A DNA stretch of 64,000 nt. Source: Luscinia megarhynchos (lineage: Eukaryota; Chordata; Aves; Passeriformes; Turdidae). Of this stretch, positions 1 to 50,089 are shown one piece after another (the first letter of the stretch is position 1; every line of letters begins with the position of its first letter). The notes beneath the pieces are model-generated. The model had not been told where the DNA came from and made no database searches. It saw only the letters and a program-made list of their open reading frames with translations. The stretch lies in NCBI GenBank assembly GCA_034336665.1, contig CM067592.1, positions 51,450,473 through 51,514,472 of the forward strand. The letters are read 5' to 3'. Made by a program: the position numbers and the translations under genes.

Positions 1-3000
1 TGATTTTTTAAAGCTTGTTTTTCTTTCTAAATAAGTTTGTTTTTTAGTTTCTTTTAGTGATCTCAGAAGACAGAAATTCCTGTGAGCAATTCCAGACAGA
101 CAGAACACTTAGCCTTTTCTGCCTGACAACTTGAGTTAATGGCTTCTACTACCAGTATTTGCTGTTTCACAATTGTGGGGACATGTTTCCAAGGTGAAGT
201 GTTCGTAAGTTTTTTCAGTACACTTCTATTTTCCTGCTGCAAGCATAAAACAAAAATACAAGGCATAGTGCAGGCCTTATGAAGAGGTGCTAGCCATTGG
301 ACTGTCTTGGTTTGAGGAGAAAGATACTAAAAGCTTACTTACTGTTCTTAAGGTACCTGCTTTGAGTGAGCTCCTTGGTGTCTCATTATGAGAAATCATC
401 TGGGTGTGGTGGATGTAGCAATTGGAGTGAAAACCCTTCAGATTCTGAAGGTGATCCTAGCATTGGAGTTCACTTGAACAGCTGCATGGTGTGAATACCA
501 GCTGAGCACCAAATTATATATGTCTTGTATGTGCAGAGGAAGGCTCTGAAATGCAGGTCAATCACTCAGAAGAAAACTGGATTACTCCCAAACAAAATAG
601 TTGTCATCTTTTTGAGTCAAGAGGAAGGAAGCTTTTAAGCATTTACTGCAACAGAGTTGATCTGAATTCAAATCCTAGCTTTGATCAATCATTTGTTGGG
701 ATTGACAGAATCTTGGAGCAGAGTTTTTGCACTGACTGGTACTCAACAGTTAGAGGTCCTTCTTTCAGGAAGGAGGACTAACTGGACAATATGCCAAATG
801 TGTAAAATGGGAGGAAATGCTCCACATTAAAAAAAAAAAAAAAAGAAAAAAAAAAAAAAAAAAAAAAAAAACAGAAGAAGAAAAGTAAAATTATCCACTC
901 TTGTTTCCTCTTGTAGAGCTAATTCCTTGAAAGCTATGTCCATTTAAAGTGACTGAGCTTGATTCACAGAGTACTGGTGTCTTTGTATCACCCCCAAGAT
1001 TTTTGTTGTGTAGCAAAGGATGACTAAGGTACAAGACCTCTCTCTCCAACATACAACTCAACTTTGTCCATGAATACTTGTGATGTAAGGGGAGCTCAGC
1101 ACCTCTTAAAATTAGGAAGAAAAAGAAAATAGTGACTGTAGTAGAGATTATCAGTTGCATCAGTGACTTTAACAGTTATGCACGAGAAAAAAAATTCTAA
1201 GTAAAGCCTTCAGATTTCCAAGATTTCTGCAAGATTGCCAATCCCAATTTTGGAAGAAGAGGCAGGTGGACAGCAAATTTATCATTAAGTTGTACTTGTT
1301 CAAAATCAGTATTAAAAAGCACCATTAAATCATACTAACAGTGTGATAATTAGTCAGTGGAAGATAGTAGGTTGTACAAGCAGGATATTAAGTATGAATT
1401 TTTGTATCCCTAGTGGCTGAGAACACTACCCCTGAGATCTAGTCGACATGACCGATTTCCTTGTCCTCGTAAACAACAGTCAGATCTGCAAAGATCACAT
1501 TTATTTCTCCATACAACAAAAAATGAAATTTGCCTTGTTCATGCTCTTTTACTTTAAGCAGTATTACTGCTGTGCATAATTTGGGGAGATTTAACATCAA
1601 TATCTAAAGATATTTGGATATACAATTGTTGCTATTAAATGTAAATACACAGACTCATTTGTCCTTCAAAATATATTGTAAAAAAATTGCAATTAAAGTA
1701 GTAGAACTGAGTAGCAATTTTTTTTGTCCTTCTGCTGACAACACGCAGGCCATGTATGTTCTAAAACATACATGAAGCATTCTTCAGAGGAATACAAGTG
1801 ACTCACAGAGTAGAAGTTTTCAGAGCATAGCTGTTACGCAGATGGCCTAATGTCCTTCACAATGACTTTACTCTGAAATACTCCTGTGTTTTTTCATCAG
1901 CTGAGCTTTCCCTTTGAAAGAGACATAAGATAGCCATCAAGTTCTATGTTTAATTCCATTCAGTAAATTCCTTTTCATTTCAGCGTCAAGGTAGACAGGA
2001 AAGAAACATCTCCTTTTGGCTAAGCCATTCTGTAGACTGCTCAGTACTCAGCCATTTTCCAGGCTATGTTCTCCAAGAGAAACTCTTTTTAGAAATGAAA
2101 ACAAGAATACACAAAAGAAGTGGATCATAGCTATGTTTGCAGCCCTGAATTGCCTTCTAAAAATGCATATGCAGGAGAAGTAGTAGAAAAAGCATAGAGA
2201 AACTACACTTCCTCAGAACGAGGCACAGCAAAAAACTCTGTTACCTTTTCTACCTCACCTTAAAGTTCCTCAGAACCACCCATTTCAAGAGCACCGTTCC
2301 TCCATACTGTCCTGTCCATGTTTGCATGACATGTACCTCAGAAACCTTTACCACTTCCACTGAAGTGGTAGGGGAAGGGCTCATCATGAGTGCTCCCACC
2401 AGCAGCTGCACATGTCCTCTCCCTGGTCTCCTGGCTGCTACCTCTCACTTCCAGGTGGTCCCAGATAGATGGCTTAGGGACTACAGCTGGCTTCAGCAGC
2501 ACAGGCTATGTTCCAGAGAAGAGCAGATCCAGAGGATCTGTTTGAGTAAAGAAGCTTAAACCCCATAATTTGTGAACCTTCATTTCACATTGGCTCACTG
2601 TGACGAGTAGTCATCCCTAAAGTTCCTTTACTGCCTCCTACTAACACACATTAAAATCATGTCAAGGCCAAAGTAATGGCTTGGTTCCAAAAAATATAAT
2701 ACAACCAGACACTACAAGAGGATATGTGATTTCTGCTAACACATCTACCTGACTAAAGAAGTGCAGTGGCATTGTTTCTTTTTCCTCTTCACATATTTCC
2801 ATGTGATACAGCATGTATGAATGGGTTGTCCTTGAGACAAGTATGCTGCTTATCTAAAAAGGAAAGCCTGGTGTCAGTAGTTCAGGGCACTTGACATCAT
2901 AAAATTAGCCTTCTGAAAAGAGAATTATGAAAAGCCATGTTTAATGCTAGGGTTATATTTACATGTTGGAAGACAATTTGTTTCCCTGCTGCAACTAATT

Positions 3001-5549
3001 TGAATTCATGCATGCCATTGTGTTGGGGGTTAAGATGTGAAAATGTTTAAATCAGCAGTTAACAATCAACAAAACTGGTGTTTCTGAGGGAAACTCTGAA
3101 ACTTTTAGAGTCTTTCCAAGAACCTTTAGAAAAGATAGCAGAGTGGTCTATGGGCCCAAAGTACAGCTGCATACCTACCTGAAGATGCAGCAAGGATGTT
3201 CATTGGACAGCCTGGTAGTCAACAGCCCCACATGCAATAAAAGTTAGAGTAACTCTGTACCATATTTTTTTCCTTGTGCCATCCTTACTTTTAGTCCAGT
3301 TTCTTTTACTGGCTATCTGGTTTTGCCAAGGCTATTTGGAACTCTTCAGGTCATTAATAGCGAATGCAGGCTGAGACTCAGGATCTGCGTTACCTAAGGA
3401 CTATCTATTTTTTGGGAGGGACAGACAATTCTACTGCACTTCTGTGTCACTCACTAATCCAAGAGTGATCAGATCATACAGTTTCTGCTTCACAGAACAC
3501 AAAATTGATATGACCTACCTTAAAAAATACTTACAATCCAGTCTCATGAAATATAAGGATGAAAATATGAAAGGTAGACCTAGCAGACACCTAATGTTGA
3601 GTGAGAGTACATCAGAATGTTGAAATCTTTTAAATTCTGCAGTAGAAAAAGTTTATAATGTGATTAATTGTGACAGTGGGATAAGTATTTAAACTGTGGC
3701 ACTTAAGAGCTTTCCAAATAGAAACACACCTAAGTGGAATACTTTATTGTTTGCTGAATTATAGATGCTATTCTTTATTTCTTCAAAAATGAAATTTTGT
3801 AATGAAACAGAAATCAAGTACACAATCCTGCTGATGCTGGTACCCTAAACAAATTCTAACTTGGGTTAGTATGTATCTCCTCTCTTCTGGCTTCAGCAGG
3901 CCTCTGCAACCTTCTTGTATTTGTGGAATGCTGCATGTTCAGGCTGTCCACTCTGTTCTGGAGATAAATAACTACCTTGTCATCATGGCAGATGAAATGA
4001 TCAGTAAGCACAAGATGGTTCTTCACAAAAGAATGAACAGCTCACCTGGCCCATTTTTCATTGCTTTCTATTTAGGTGTATTTCAAATGGAAACACGATG
4101 CATTTCTCCTCAGTGACCTCTTTACAGCAGGAAAGTGAGATTTAAGTGAAAACTTTAAAAACCCTTCTAAACTTAGCATAGCAATCTGAATAACCACAGC
4201 TTTGACTGCAGTTGTTTAACTTCCCTCTCCTCCCCCCCCTGCTCCCCATCCCTCAACAAATCAAAAGACATTAAAAAAATAATTGAGGATTGCCCAACTT
4301 ATAAGCAGGTTAAATGAATGACAAAACAGAGTTATCCACTAAATAGGAACTACAATAATACTTACTATCTGCTAATACAGTAAGTATTCTGATATTGGAG
4401 GGATTTCTGCTTGCAGGCTTATAAAAGCTAAGGTGCAGTTGGAAAGGAGTAATCTCTTCTGCTTCACATGTAAAAGAACTGTAGTAGTGTTTGTCCCTGA
4501 TACTATGTTTTTGTACCCAAAGGGTATTTTCGGTATAAATTTTGACCTGGTTTGGCTTTCAGTTATATGGAGGGACAGGAGGGACACACGTAAGGAACTC
4601 TGGGCTGCTGCCTTCCTATTTGCTGTGGTTGTAACCCTTCTGTCCTTGTGGCAGATCTTGGGTGTGCAGGACTTCCTCTGTGAAATCTGCACTATAAGCA
4701 AAGACTAAAAAGGAAATTAAATCAAAGCAGATAACCCCATACCCCATTTCCAAAATTTTGCTGAACATTCCTTTTTCTGCACTTCCATAAAAGTAATTCT
4801 GTCTGTTGGCATCTTGGCAGGACTATAGAACTTCTAAATGTTATATTGCCATGGATCATGTTAGTCAAGCAGCAAATAAAATTGCTCTTTATTTTCAATT
4901 CTGTTTATATATTTGAATGCTGCCTTTCCATTTATTTATTTTTTTCTGCTTTTCTTTGTGTTTTGTTTTATCTTCCTAGTTTCAAGACCTCCCTGAGTGA
5001 TGTGGGCATTTTAATCCCACTGAACTCATAATAACTCTGTGTGAGATTTATTATTGCAACAAGTTTTCAGTAGTCTGTTTCCAATTGTCAGATGTAAAGA
5101 AAAATTGTTTCCAGTAAAATACATTAACTAAGAGAGTAGTTTGCTGGATTGTGGATGGCTTTGGTCTATATTGGATTCAGCTGGCTGCTTTGTTACTGTT
5201 TACTTCATATTTCATTATTGTGTGCAGAAATGCATTGCATCTAGCAGCTTACATGTGGATTAAATAAATAAGGGAAAACACGATAGCACTCTGAGAAGTT
5301 AGCAGACATGGACTTTAAGAAGGAGATAATAACACTTTCCACCTACCGTTCCTAGGTGGAGGATGTTTTACTTGCACTCTCCCGCCTGCTGGAGGATGCC
5401 ATCATTGTTCCTATTCTGCTGACTGTGAACAACAGCAGTCCCCTGCTTCTCCAGCAGCTCCAGATAATTGTTTTGATGTATTGCTGGATGGACGAGATTT
5501 GCACTGCCCTTGCAGTCCTGCTGATACAAAAATGCCTTTAAGATCCTGC
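1..5549. other. Upstream intergenic region
   Basis: AT-rich DNA upstream of TEK. I see no exon with splice sites and no recognisable protein. All open frames are short (109 codons or fewer) and have no family resemblance. The only clear structure is an A-rich tract near 829-870. Nothing from the mammalian upstream neighbours (LRRC19, IFT74, PLAA) could be recognised. Confidence 0.6.
829..870 (+). repeat. Poly(A) tract
   Basis: A run of about 42 bases that is almost pure A with one G. It could be the tail of an old retroposed copy, but no matching body or target duplication was recognised, so it is listed only as a simple repeat. Confidence 0.8.
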
Positions 5550-5771
5550 CTTTCCCATCCTAATCTACAAAGGAAACAGGAAAAAGGAACTTAAACTCCC
5601 TGTACTCAGACAGCAATGAGACTGTTCCAGCCTGCGCCAGTGCTCTGATTTCTTGCCTGTGACTTGTAAACAGCGTACCATGCAGGACAAGAGTAACTGC
5701 TGAAAGTCTGCGCCGGGGAAAGGATACTCCATGAGCGACTGTAAGAACTGGATGGATACACTTTGGAAAGC
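5550..5771 (+). promoter_or_regulatory. TEK: Putative TEK 5' UTR / proximal promoter with Ets-like GGAA cluster
   Basis: This stretch ends at the TEK start codon. Around 5569-5590 there are three closely spaced GGAA cores. Ets-family factors are known to drive TIE2 in endothelium, so this cluster is a reasonable candidate. No TATA box is obvious. The transcription start cannot be placed from sequence. Two short upstream ORFs (5680-5703 and 5731-5784) fall in the probable 5' UTR. Confidence 0.35.
5680..5703 (+). other. Upstream ORF 1 in TEK leader (7 codons + stop)
   Basis: ATG at 5680 with A at -3 and C at +4, ending in TGA at 5701-5703, 68 bases before the TEK ATG. It matters only if the transcript starts upstream of 5680, which is likely but not shown. 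Confidence 0.4.

Positions 5772-5784
<13 letters not shown>
5731..5784 (+). other. Upstream ORF 2 overlapping the TEK start codon
   Basis: ATG at 5731 opens a 17-codon frame ending in TAG at 5782-5784. It runs over the TEK ATG (5772) in another frame. Its start context is weak (T at -3). The TEK ATG has A at -3 and G at +4. An overlapping uORF with a weak start would be expected to dampen but not block TEK translation. Confidence 0.45.
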
Positions 5785-42484
<36,700 letters not shown>

Positions 42485-43870
42485 GACGGGACAAATCTTC
42501 ATTCATCAGTGATTGATTACAGAAAACCAAACTTCAATCTGCTGGAGCCCAAAATGTGATGTGCTGTGTAGAACTGTGTATAGCTCTAACTACATATAAC
42601 ACAGCAATACCGTTTCACCACAGTGATGTGTGTGTATATCACACAGTAACCTGTACCCTCACAGGCTGTAGAAGTGTATATACTGTCCAAAGCAGCTATA
42701 GACTGAAGTAATGAAATCTGTTGTTTCATATGCAGGGTTTTCTTTTTTTCCTAGTCATGTAGACATAATGTCTACAGACATATTGTAATGCATTAGGTAT
42801 TGCCATCTTAGAGGGTTTGGCTTACATTTTCCAAGAGCTACTGATAGCCAAGTGGTAACTTGGCAGTATTCCATATACATTTCCTTGTGTTTGAAACAAA
42901 AATGCTGGGCAGTTGCAATGCAACAATGGCAGTTGTGAGCCAGCGTGCTCAACAAGGATAATTAAGACAGACTCCAGTTTGAATGCAAAAGTCAGCAAAT
43001 AGAAACAATCTAGTCAAAAGATCTGTTGACACTCGTAAGATATTGCTCTTTCATTACCTAGTGTGACTGTCAGGTTTTGCCCCTATGCAAAATATACATT
43101 TATTTTGAAGTGTTTAATGCTATCAGAGGCAGCCATACAGCATTATTCATGAAGCATAGTCTTGAGGAGCCTACTACATATTGTAAACCACAATTTTACA
43201 ACTCGCCTGGATATACATGAGATTTATTGCATTTGTATTTCATTTAAAAATTTCATTGCATACCTATAAATTACTACCTATTATATAGAAGCAGGGCTTA
43301 CTTACTTTTGTTTATTTTACCCTCTCATTCTGCCTATAGTGTGGTAAAAATATCCTACTCAAATGCTTCAAGACAGTGATATTTGACATGCCAGAAAGGT
43401 CCCTAGTTCTTAGGTAGGACAAATAGAGGCAGGATTGGCTTCAGGTTCTGGTGTCTAGCCAAGCATGAGGGATTTGGTGGATTTACTCTATCCAAATTTT
43501 ACGAATTAGCCAACTTCATGTTTTGCACATATTTCCCCTCTTGCCCTTGACTTACCAGCTCATAACTGTCCATCAGACCACAGTGGCTTCCCACTTGGGT
43601 GCAATAGGTCATCCCCTAAGACTTGGAGAAAGCTGCTTGAAAGAGTGCAAGATTTCCCCTTCTGATTCTTACTTTGTGGATGGGTAGGTGATTGGTTACA
43701 AGGTGGGGGTATCCCAGCAGAATAGAGAGTAACATGAATGACATACACCAGACTAACTCAACCAGAAGCACCAAGAGCCCTTTTAAAAGGGAAGAAGCCA
43801 ACAAAGGGTGCTGAGATGACTTGTACAGCCTTGAGATAGGAAGAACTTGCACTGTAAATCAGGTGCTAGA
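42485..43870 (+). other. TEK: Probable TEK 3' UTR and downstream sequence
   Basis: AT-rich sequence after the TEK stop. No canonical AATAAA is obvious before the LTR-like element at 43871, so the cleavage site cannot be fixed. An ATTAAA at about 44927 and the AATAAA at about 44331 inside the LTR are candidates. No other gene recognised. Confidence 0.45.
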
Positions 43871-44386
43871 TGTAAACTAGGAGTTTATTGTTGGGGATTA
43901 AAATAAGTTTACTTATAGAATATTAGAAGTTAACTGTGTAGGTTTAAGTTTAATTGTAACTTGCTTTCACCTTAGCATGAGAGTGCCCTGCTCAAACCTT
44001 AGCGTAGGTGAACTTTAAATGAACTCTGTTACCATAACGGCTAAGCAGGGGAGAAAACAAAGAAAGACTGGTTATCTTCAGGTAAGGGCTGAGACCCTGG
44101 AGGGCCCCAAGACTTCCCCAAGCAGTAAGATAAGAGCAGTTAATGGCACATGAACATGGAGAGTCCAGTGAGGTGTTAGAAGAGCCCAGACCATAAATCA
44201 CCGTAGGATTAAGGGGCTCATGCAGGGCACGTGACGAGTGCATGAAGGTCGGGTGCACAGAGTGTAAGGGTACAAAGGCCAGGGATTTCTTTGGTCAGGC
44301 TCCCTCTCTGGTGGCATCCAGCTCAAACTGAAATAAACTGACTCTGCCTTAGAACCCACGGTCTGTTCTCTCCTTTCATGTTTACA
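43871..44386 (+). mobile_element. Probable solo LTR
   Basis: 516 bases bounded by TGTAAAC on the left and GTTTACA on the right, a perfect 7-base terminal inverted repeat. It has AATAAA near 44331, about 55 bases from the end, as in an R-U5 region. No clear target duplication was found, so the call rests on the termini and internal signals. The family is not the same as the provirus at 57.6 kb. Confidence 0.45.
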
Positions 44387-47300
44387 AAGAGCACACCGAT
44401 TCACTGGACCACTGACGCAAAGGACAGCAAAAACAAAAACAAAAACAAACCAAACCAAAAAACTGAAAAAATGAAACAAATGCCACCATATTTTTTAGAA
44501 GAGACTACTTGGCCAGTGGTTTTGGAAGCATGGGCACTGCAATTGCAGTTGAACAACATTCTTAGCAGTCAGTGAAGTGAATGAAAATGTACCTCCGAGG
44601 GTGTTTTCTACACCTCCAGACAAAGCTGGCTAACAACATCTGCTGGAATTCCTCCATTTTCTGTACAGAACTTTTCACAGGTACAAAGAGGTTTTTGTCT
44701 CATACTCTCATACATTTCTAAGAAACAGACACAAATTACTATTCTGCTACTTAATGTAAAACTCTCCTTCTGGGGCAAATTTTTCTCCGTACCACTATGT
44801 CACAGAAGTTCAATAGCTCTTAATACTCTGCATTTTAAGAGCCTAAGTCTCACTGTAAATTTACCTGGAGGGCAGTTAGGTCTCCTTGTAAATATTCTTC
44901 GTATATTCTTTTACACTGAAGAACATTAAAATTTTCTACATTATTTCTCTGCACATATCTGTGAGCTGTAGGGACCTGGCTGTAATGAATGTAAAGACAG
45001 CAAGAAAAACCAGTTTAAACAGAATGTGGAACTTAGAGCTCAGTAGATGGCGGTGCTAAAAACCAATAATTCAAAATGGACAAGGCCCATCCAAAGTGGG
45101 AGCTATGAGGCAGAGACGAAGAGGACAGGCTACAGAAAGGTGGGCTTAGGAAAAAAGCAAAACCACAACTGTTCCATTATTTGGAACCATCATTAACTGT
45201 TGTCTCACTTGGTAAGAAATGTTGGCCCCCTTTGTAAACAGACATTGCTTAAATTAATGGCAAACTATAACACCTGCACAGCTGGGAGACCTTTCTCCCT
45301 TCTGCTGTGCTGCAGGATGATTTAGCAGCATTAGCTAACATGGACATACAGAGATCGACAGCAAATAACTTTGTGCCACTTCATCTCAAAGGTCAAAAAT
45401 GTCAGCAGACACTGATGGAAGAGACTCACACACTGCACTTCCTGTTTGTTGTGCTGATGCATGCCTGGCCGGCCCAGCTTTCCCTGGTGGAGAATAACAA
45501 CAAGGGACAGCTCCCTCACACCCATGCAGCCCAGAGATCTGCAGGATACCATCAGCACTCGGCTTCCTAAGTGACCAATTCTGCTGGGGTGGAAGCTGCC
45601 CCTCAAATCGCCACTGACTTGAGGGGCAGCAGCAGCAGCAGCTGTGCCTGCATCTGATCCCTAGGTGTGGGGCTGGGCTGGACAAAGGACACCCACACCA
45701 CAGCACACCGCCCCTGAAGGACATGACTTTGGAAACAACCACCTGCCACTGCCTCCTGCTATTTACAGTAGGGTCACACCAGCCTGTGGCACTGGGCAGC
45801 TCTCAATGCCACCTGGGACAGCAGATGACAGGCCCTGGCCTCGGAGACCAAACACAGGGGAACTCATCCTCCAGAGTGAGCTTCCAGATTGAAAAGGCTG
45901 CAGCCAGCAGCCACCTCTAAGGGCAGACAAAGGAGGCTCTCCTGCACTTCAGCTGTGCCACGCAGCTACACAGCCCTGGGAAGCAGCTGCCAAGCCCAGG
46001 GACAAGGGAAGGCACAGAACGAGGGACAAAGCCAGTCAAGCACAGAGACTTTTCACGACTGCTGAGCCCAGACGGTCCCCAAGCGTGGCACCACCACCAG
46101 TCGTTCTCTGCTGACAAAGAGCAGGTCCAGCAGGTGCCTTCCCTCGTGGGCCAGGAACATCCCAGGTGGTTTCCTCTCCACTCTCCTGCAGTGTCAGCAG
46201 GCGTGCCCAGCTTCTTTTGTTCCACTTGCAGAGTCTTGTACCTATTAGCCATGGGCACCTGGGAAGTGGGAGCAGCCACACAGGAGACGTGTCCACTGCA
46301 CCAGGCAGGAACCAAAAGCCTCTATGTGCACAGCTGAAGCCTGTATCTCCACAGGATGTTTTGGCTGCCCTGCTCTTCATTACCTTTGGGCTGGAAATGC
46401 AATTGCATTTTCTTCCTGATGCAGAAATTCACAGCGGGCAAAACCTGACCAATGGGCAGTGTTCCAAAGGCAGTGTGGGTTGGAGTTAATAATAAAGGGA
46501 AGAGAACTTTGCCAATTTCAAACCACACCAAAACACCCACAGGAGGGACTTTCCATCTTGGAGCAAGAGTGGCCAATTCAGAAATGGACGTAGAGCGACA
46601 CGGAAGGGAATCCCATAACAGGCTTGGGGGTGTCTAGGATTTTTATTCTGAATGTGGCTGTGAGCTGGCATTGGAGAAAGTAATGCTGAGTGCTCCTGGT
46701 CATCTCCTCTGCTTCGTGCATCACTTTGCTGCAGGGATGACAGCAATCAGGCTGTCAGAAGAGGCTGGAGAGAGGCTCCGCTAATCTGAGAAATGGATGC
46801 TGCCCAAAGGGAAAAAGAAACAAAAGAAACCAATTTGAAAGAGACAAAGGAAAAATGAACCATGATTTTCCAAAATAACCTTTTAAGAGGGTCAAGCTGG
46901 ATTCCTCTAGAGCCCAGAAACACGCAGACACAAGTGGCAGAGCGCAGATGGACTGAGCTCTGGCTTGCAGGAAGAGCAGTGTCTGCCTTGGCATGCCCCC
47001 CTCTCCTGTGCTGGCTGGCATCTTCCTCCACAGCAGGCCCAGCCAAGGAAGTGGCCGGGTCACCAGCTCCCTGTCTGCCTCAAAACCTGGCAGCAAACCT
47101 GCAGCAGTTCTCCACTACCTGAGTGGGCCAGGCAGCACATGGGGCTGGCACCAATCCTGCTCAGCTGTCCTGTTTGGCTGGCAGAATCCTCTAAGGGTGG
47201 GGCAGGAGGAGCAAGATGGGTGCCCTTGGATGCTCACAGTCACCCCAGCCCTGTCCCCCCTTCCCACAGAGCAATCCAGAACTGCTTGGCAGGGACTGCT

Positions 47301-47439
47301 TCTGCTGTGCTTGTCAAGCCCCACTGCAGGCCTTCATCCCCAGCACTGCAATACTTCAGTTCCTTTGCTACCAGGGAAACCTGAATACACCACCCAAGAG
47401 CAAAAGAGGGCCTCAGAAATGACCAGAAGGTGGGAGCTG
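44387..47439. other. Gene-poor interval downstream of TEK
   Basis: AT-rich to about 45300, then increasingly GC-rich. Many overlapping short open frames on both strands come from the base composition and show no family resemblance. I see no supported gene, and nothing recognisable from EQTN or MOB3B, the mammalian downstream neighbours. Confidence 0.6.
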
Positions 47440-47815
47440 CCCTCTGAAGAATGGCTGTGAGAATTGGGCTTGCTTAGCCTGCAGAAGGGCAAGCACTGTG
47501 GTGGCCTTTCAATATTTGAAGGGGCTTCTAAGAAAGATGGGGACACATCTATGAGCCAGGCCAACAAGGTGGAATGGTCTAGCTAAGAGAGCAGATTCAG
47601 ATTGGCTCTAAGGAAGAAACTCTTTACCAGGAGAGTGCTGAAACACTGGCACAGGTTACCCAGAGAGCTGGGAGGTGCCCCACACTTGGCAGCATTCAAG
47701 GACATGTTGGATGGGGCTCTGAGCAACCTGAACTACTTGAAGATGTCCTTGCCAGTGACAGGGGAAGAGGACTAAATCGGGACCTTCACTTGTCCTTTCT
47801 AACCTCAACCAGTTT
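47440..47815 (+). mobile_element. CR1 LINE 3' fragment
   Basis: Contains plus-strand CR1 landmarks: GAAGAAACTCTTTACCAGG, GGCACAGGTTACCCAGAGAG and TTCAAGGACATGTTGGATGG. It ends near CCTTTCTAACCTCAACC without the terminal ATTCTATGA repeats. Confidence 0.85.
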
Positions 47816-49072
47816 TGGACCCTACTTAGTTTTTCTTTGAAAAGCACCCAGACAAGAGATTACTATGGGGGGAACCCATCTGATGCCCTGAGTTTTGGCC
47901 AAGGAGCAAAGCCTGACAGGGAACAGCTGTTTGGCCTCAGCTGCTTTGCATCGTACCTGCAGAAGTTCCTGGGCAGAGCCTCACCTGTCCACATCCATCT
48001 GCAGGCAGCAGCCCAGAAATTCCCACAAGCCAGAGGGTAGCCTGAGCTTGTGCAGATCTGGTGCCCGTCGCTTGCCTATCAGATATGTAGCCTGAAGGAA
48101 AAGGAAACCCGAGGCTCTATGTGATCCTTCCATATCCTGAAGTGCCCACCTAGACCCCTGCAGTCTGCAGTGGCAATTTCTTGCCTAGCAGACGGTAAGA
48201 GATGAGCCTTCCCTCCCAAAAGAGAAAAGGTCCCAGTGCAGCCCCAGCTATTGCAAGCTTCAACAAGTCCTGCCTTGGAAGTTTATGTGGGCCCCAGGGA
48301 CATTTTTACAAGTGGGTCTTGGTGGAACCAGTTCAAGCTGTGGGAATGGTGATGGACCAGAAGGACACCGGTATCTGAGCATATTTGCACCTTACCCTTT
48401 CCTTGATTTTCCAAATATAGGGAGCCCTTCCTTTGGCCATTGCGAAGTACCAGGTGTCCACCTTGGGGCCTGTGGCTCTCCTCTCACAAGCTCGGGTGCC
48501 ATCCAGCAAGTGGTCCCGACCATCGACCTCCGTTTACTCCACTCAGGGATGAGCACAGCATAGAGGCCAAAATCAGCTGAGGAGAAAAACAAACTGCTTC
48601 AAGTAGGAAACCAAGGAAAAGAGTTCCCAACTCTAAGTGTCAGAATGCAGTGGTGCATTGAGCTGCAAAAGCAGCTGTGCTCTCTTCCTCAGGGCTGCAG
48701 CCAAGGACATGGGCAATTGTCCACTTAACAGCCCCCCAGGATTCCCACCGTGACTTTTCCTCATTTACCTGATGCTTTACACTGTAACTCCCCACTTCTG
48801 GAAGGAATCACTACTGATCTATGCTGGTTTTGAACCCTGAGCTCAAAATAGAAGGAACAGAGTTTCCTTAACTGTTCAGCTCCCTTTCACATCTTTTTCC
48901 TCCTTTTTGGTCTGTATTTTTATTATGAAGAATAGCTCAGTTTCAAAAAGCGATGACTACAGCTGGCCATAAAAGTAGTTGTGAGGAGCTGGCTTACCTT
49001 TTCTTTCTTCTTCCTCCACCATTACTTTCTGCACTCATGTACTGTGCAGTCCTTCAAAAAGACCTTGACGGA
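47816..49072. other. Intergenic, no supported gene
   Basis: Moderately GC-rich. Short frames only; no splice-consistent exon or repeat was recognised. Confidence 0.55.
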
Positions 49073-49350
49073 GAATCATAGAATGGTTTGAGTGGGAAAG
49101 GATTTTAAAGGTCATCCAGTTTCAACCCCCTTGCCATGGGCAGGGACACCTTTCACTAGAACAGGTTGCTCAGAGCCCCATCTAGCCTGGCCTTGAACAT
49201 TTCCAGGGATGAGGCTGCTCTCAATCTGCCCATCGCCAGCCTGTCTTGATACCAGGTGTTATCCCAACCCAGGTGCAGCACCTTGGTCTTGTTAAATGAC
49301 ATGAGATTCCCATGGGCACACTGCTTGAACTTTTCCAGATCAGGAGACCC
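49073..49350 (-). mobile_element. CR1 LINE 3' fragment
   Basis: Begins GAGAATCATAGAATGGTTTG and continues with CCATGGGCAGGGACACC and GGCCTTGAACATTTCCAGGG, the reverse complement of the CR1 3' end. A jump to more 5' CR1 sequence (CAGGTGTTATCCCAACCCAGG) near 49250 suggests an internal deletion. Confidence 0.85.
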
Positions 49351-50089
49351 ATATGCTCACACATGGCAGCAACAGCTGCTGAGGGGAGCCACAGGCTTCC
49401 CCAGCCTGGGCAGAGAGCATCTGCATCCAGCTCTCCCAGGCCTCCTGTACAGCCCCAAACTTGGCCCTGCACGTGGCACTCACCTCCCACCCCAGAGTCC
49501 GCCCTCAAGGCATTGCAGCAGTTCAGTCTCTCCAAGGAGGGCAGCAGCTCACACAAACCAACCCTCATCTGCCTGGGGTTCGACTGAGAGTGAAATGGAT
49601 AAACCTAGAAAAACCTCGGGCTGTGACACTTGTCTGGTTGGGTATTATGTGCTGCGTTGCTGAAGTGTTGTGTTGTTACTTAGCGTTTGTTTTCGGCTGT
49701 TCTTGTTGAATCTGTACTCCCCAGTTTCAGTCCCTTGTGCTCCGAGTTGTACCCTCCCCCGCAATTCCTGTATCCTCAGTTTCCCCCTTACCTTCTATCG
49801 AGCAAGGCCTCTGCTGCTTCCAACTTGCTCATCAAACCACTGACACCGCCCAATAATTAACAAATTGCAGGATCCCGTGATGCTTAGCACTAAGGCGGAA
49901 GCATAATTAACACCAAAAAATTCTTGAAAGCAACGAGCAGGCACAAGATCTAAATCTACAAGAGACACCACTACCTGTGCAGAACTTCACGCTACGCATG
50001 GATAGCTTCACCCGCCCAAAAACGCCTCACCATCACTTACAAAGCACTAAGGCAGGATGAGCCTGTAGACTAGGAAATCTGAGGCACGT
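49351..50089. other. Intergenic, no supported gene
   Basis: Mixed composition with short frames only. Nothing recognised. Confidence 0.5.

Noticed and set aside
551..870. Possible processed pseudogene ending in the poly(A) tract
   Set aside because: The 76-codon frame has no recognised relative, and no poly(A) signal or target duplication was seen.
45300..47460. Many overlapping 80-155-codon frames on both strands
   Set aside because: Composition-driven, with no consistent splice sites or domains.
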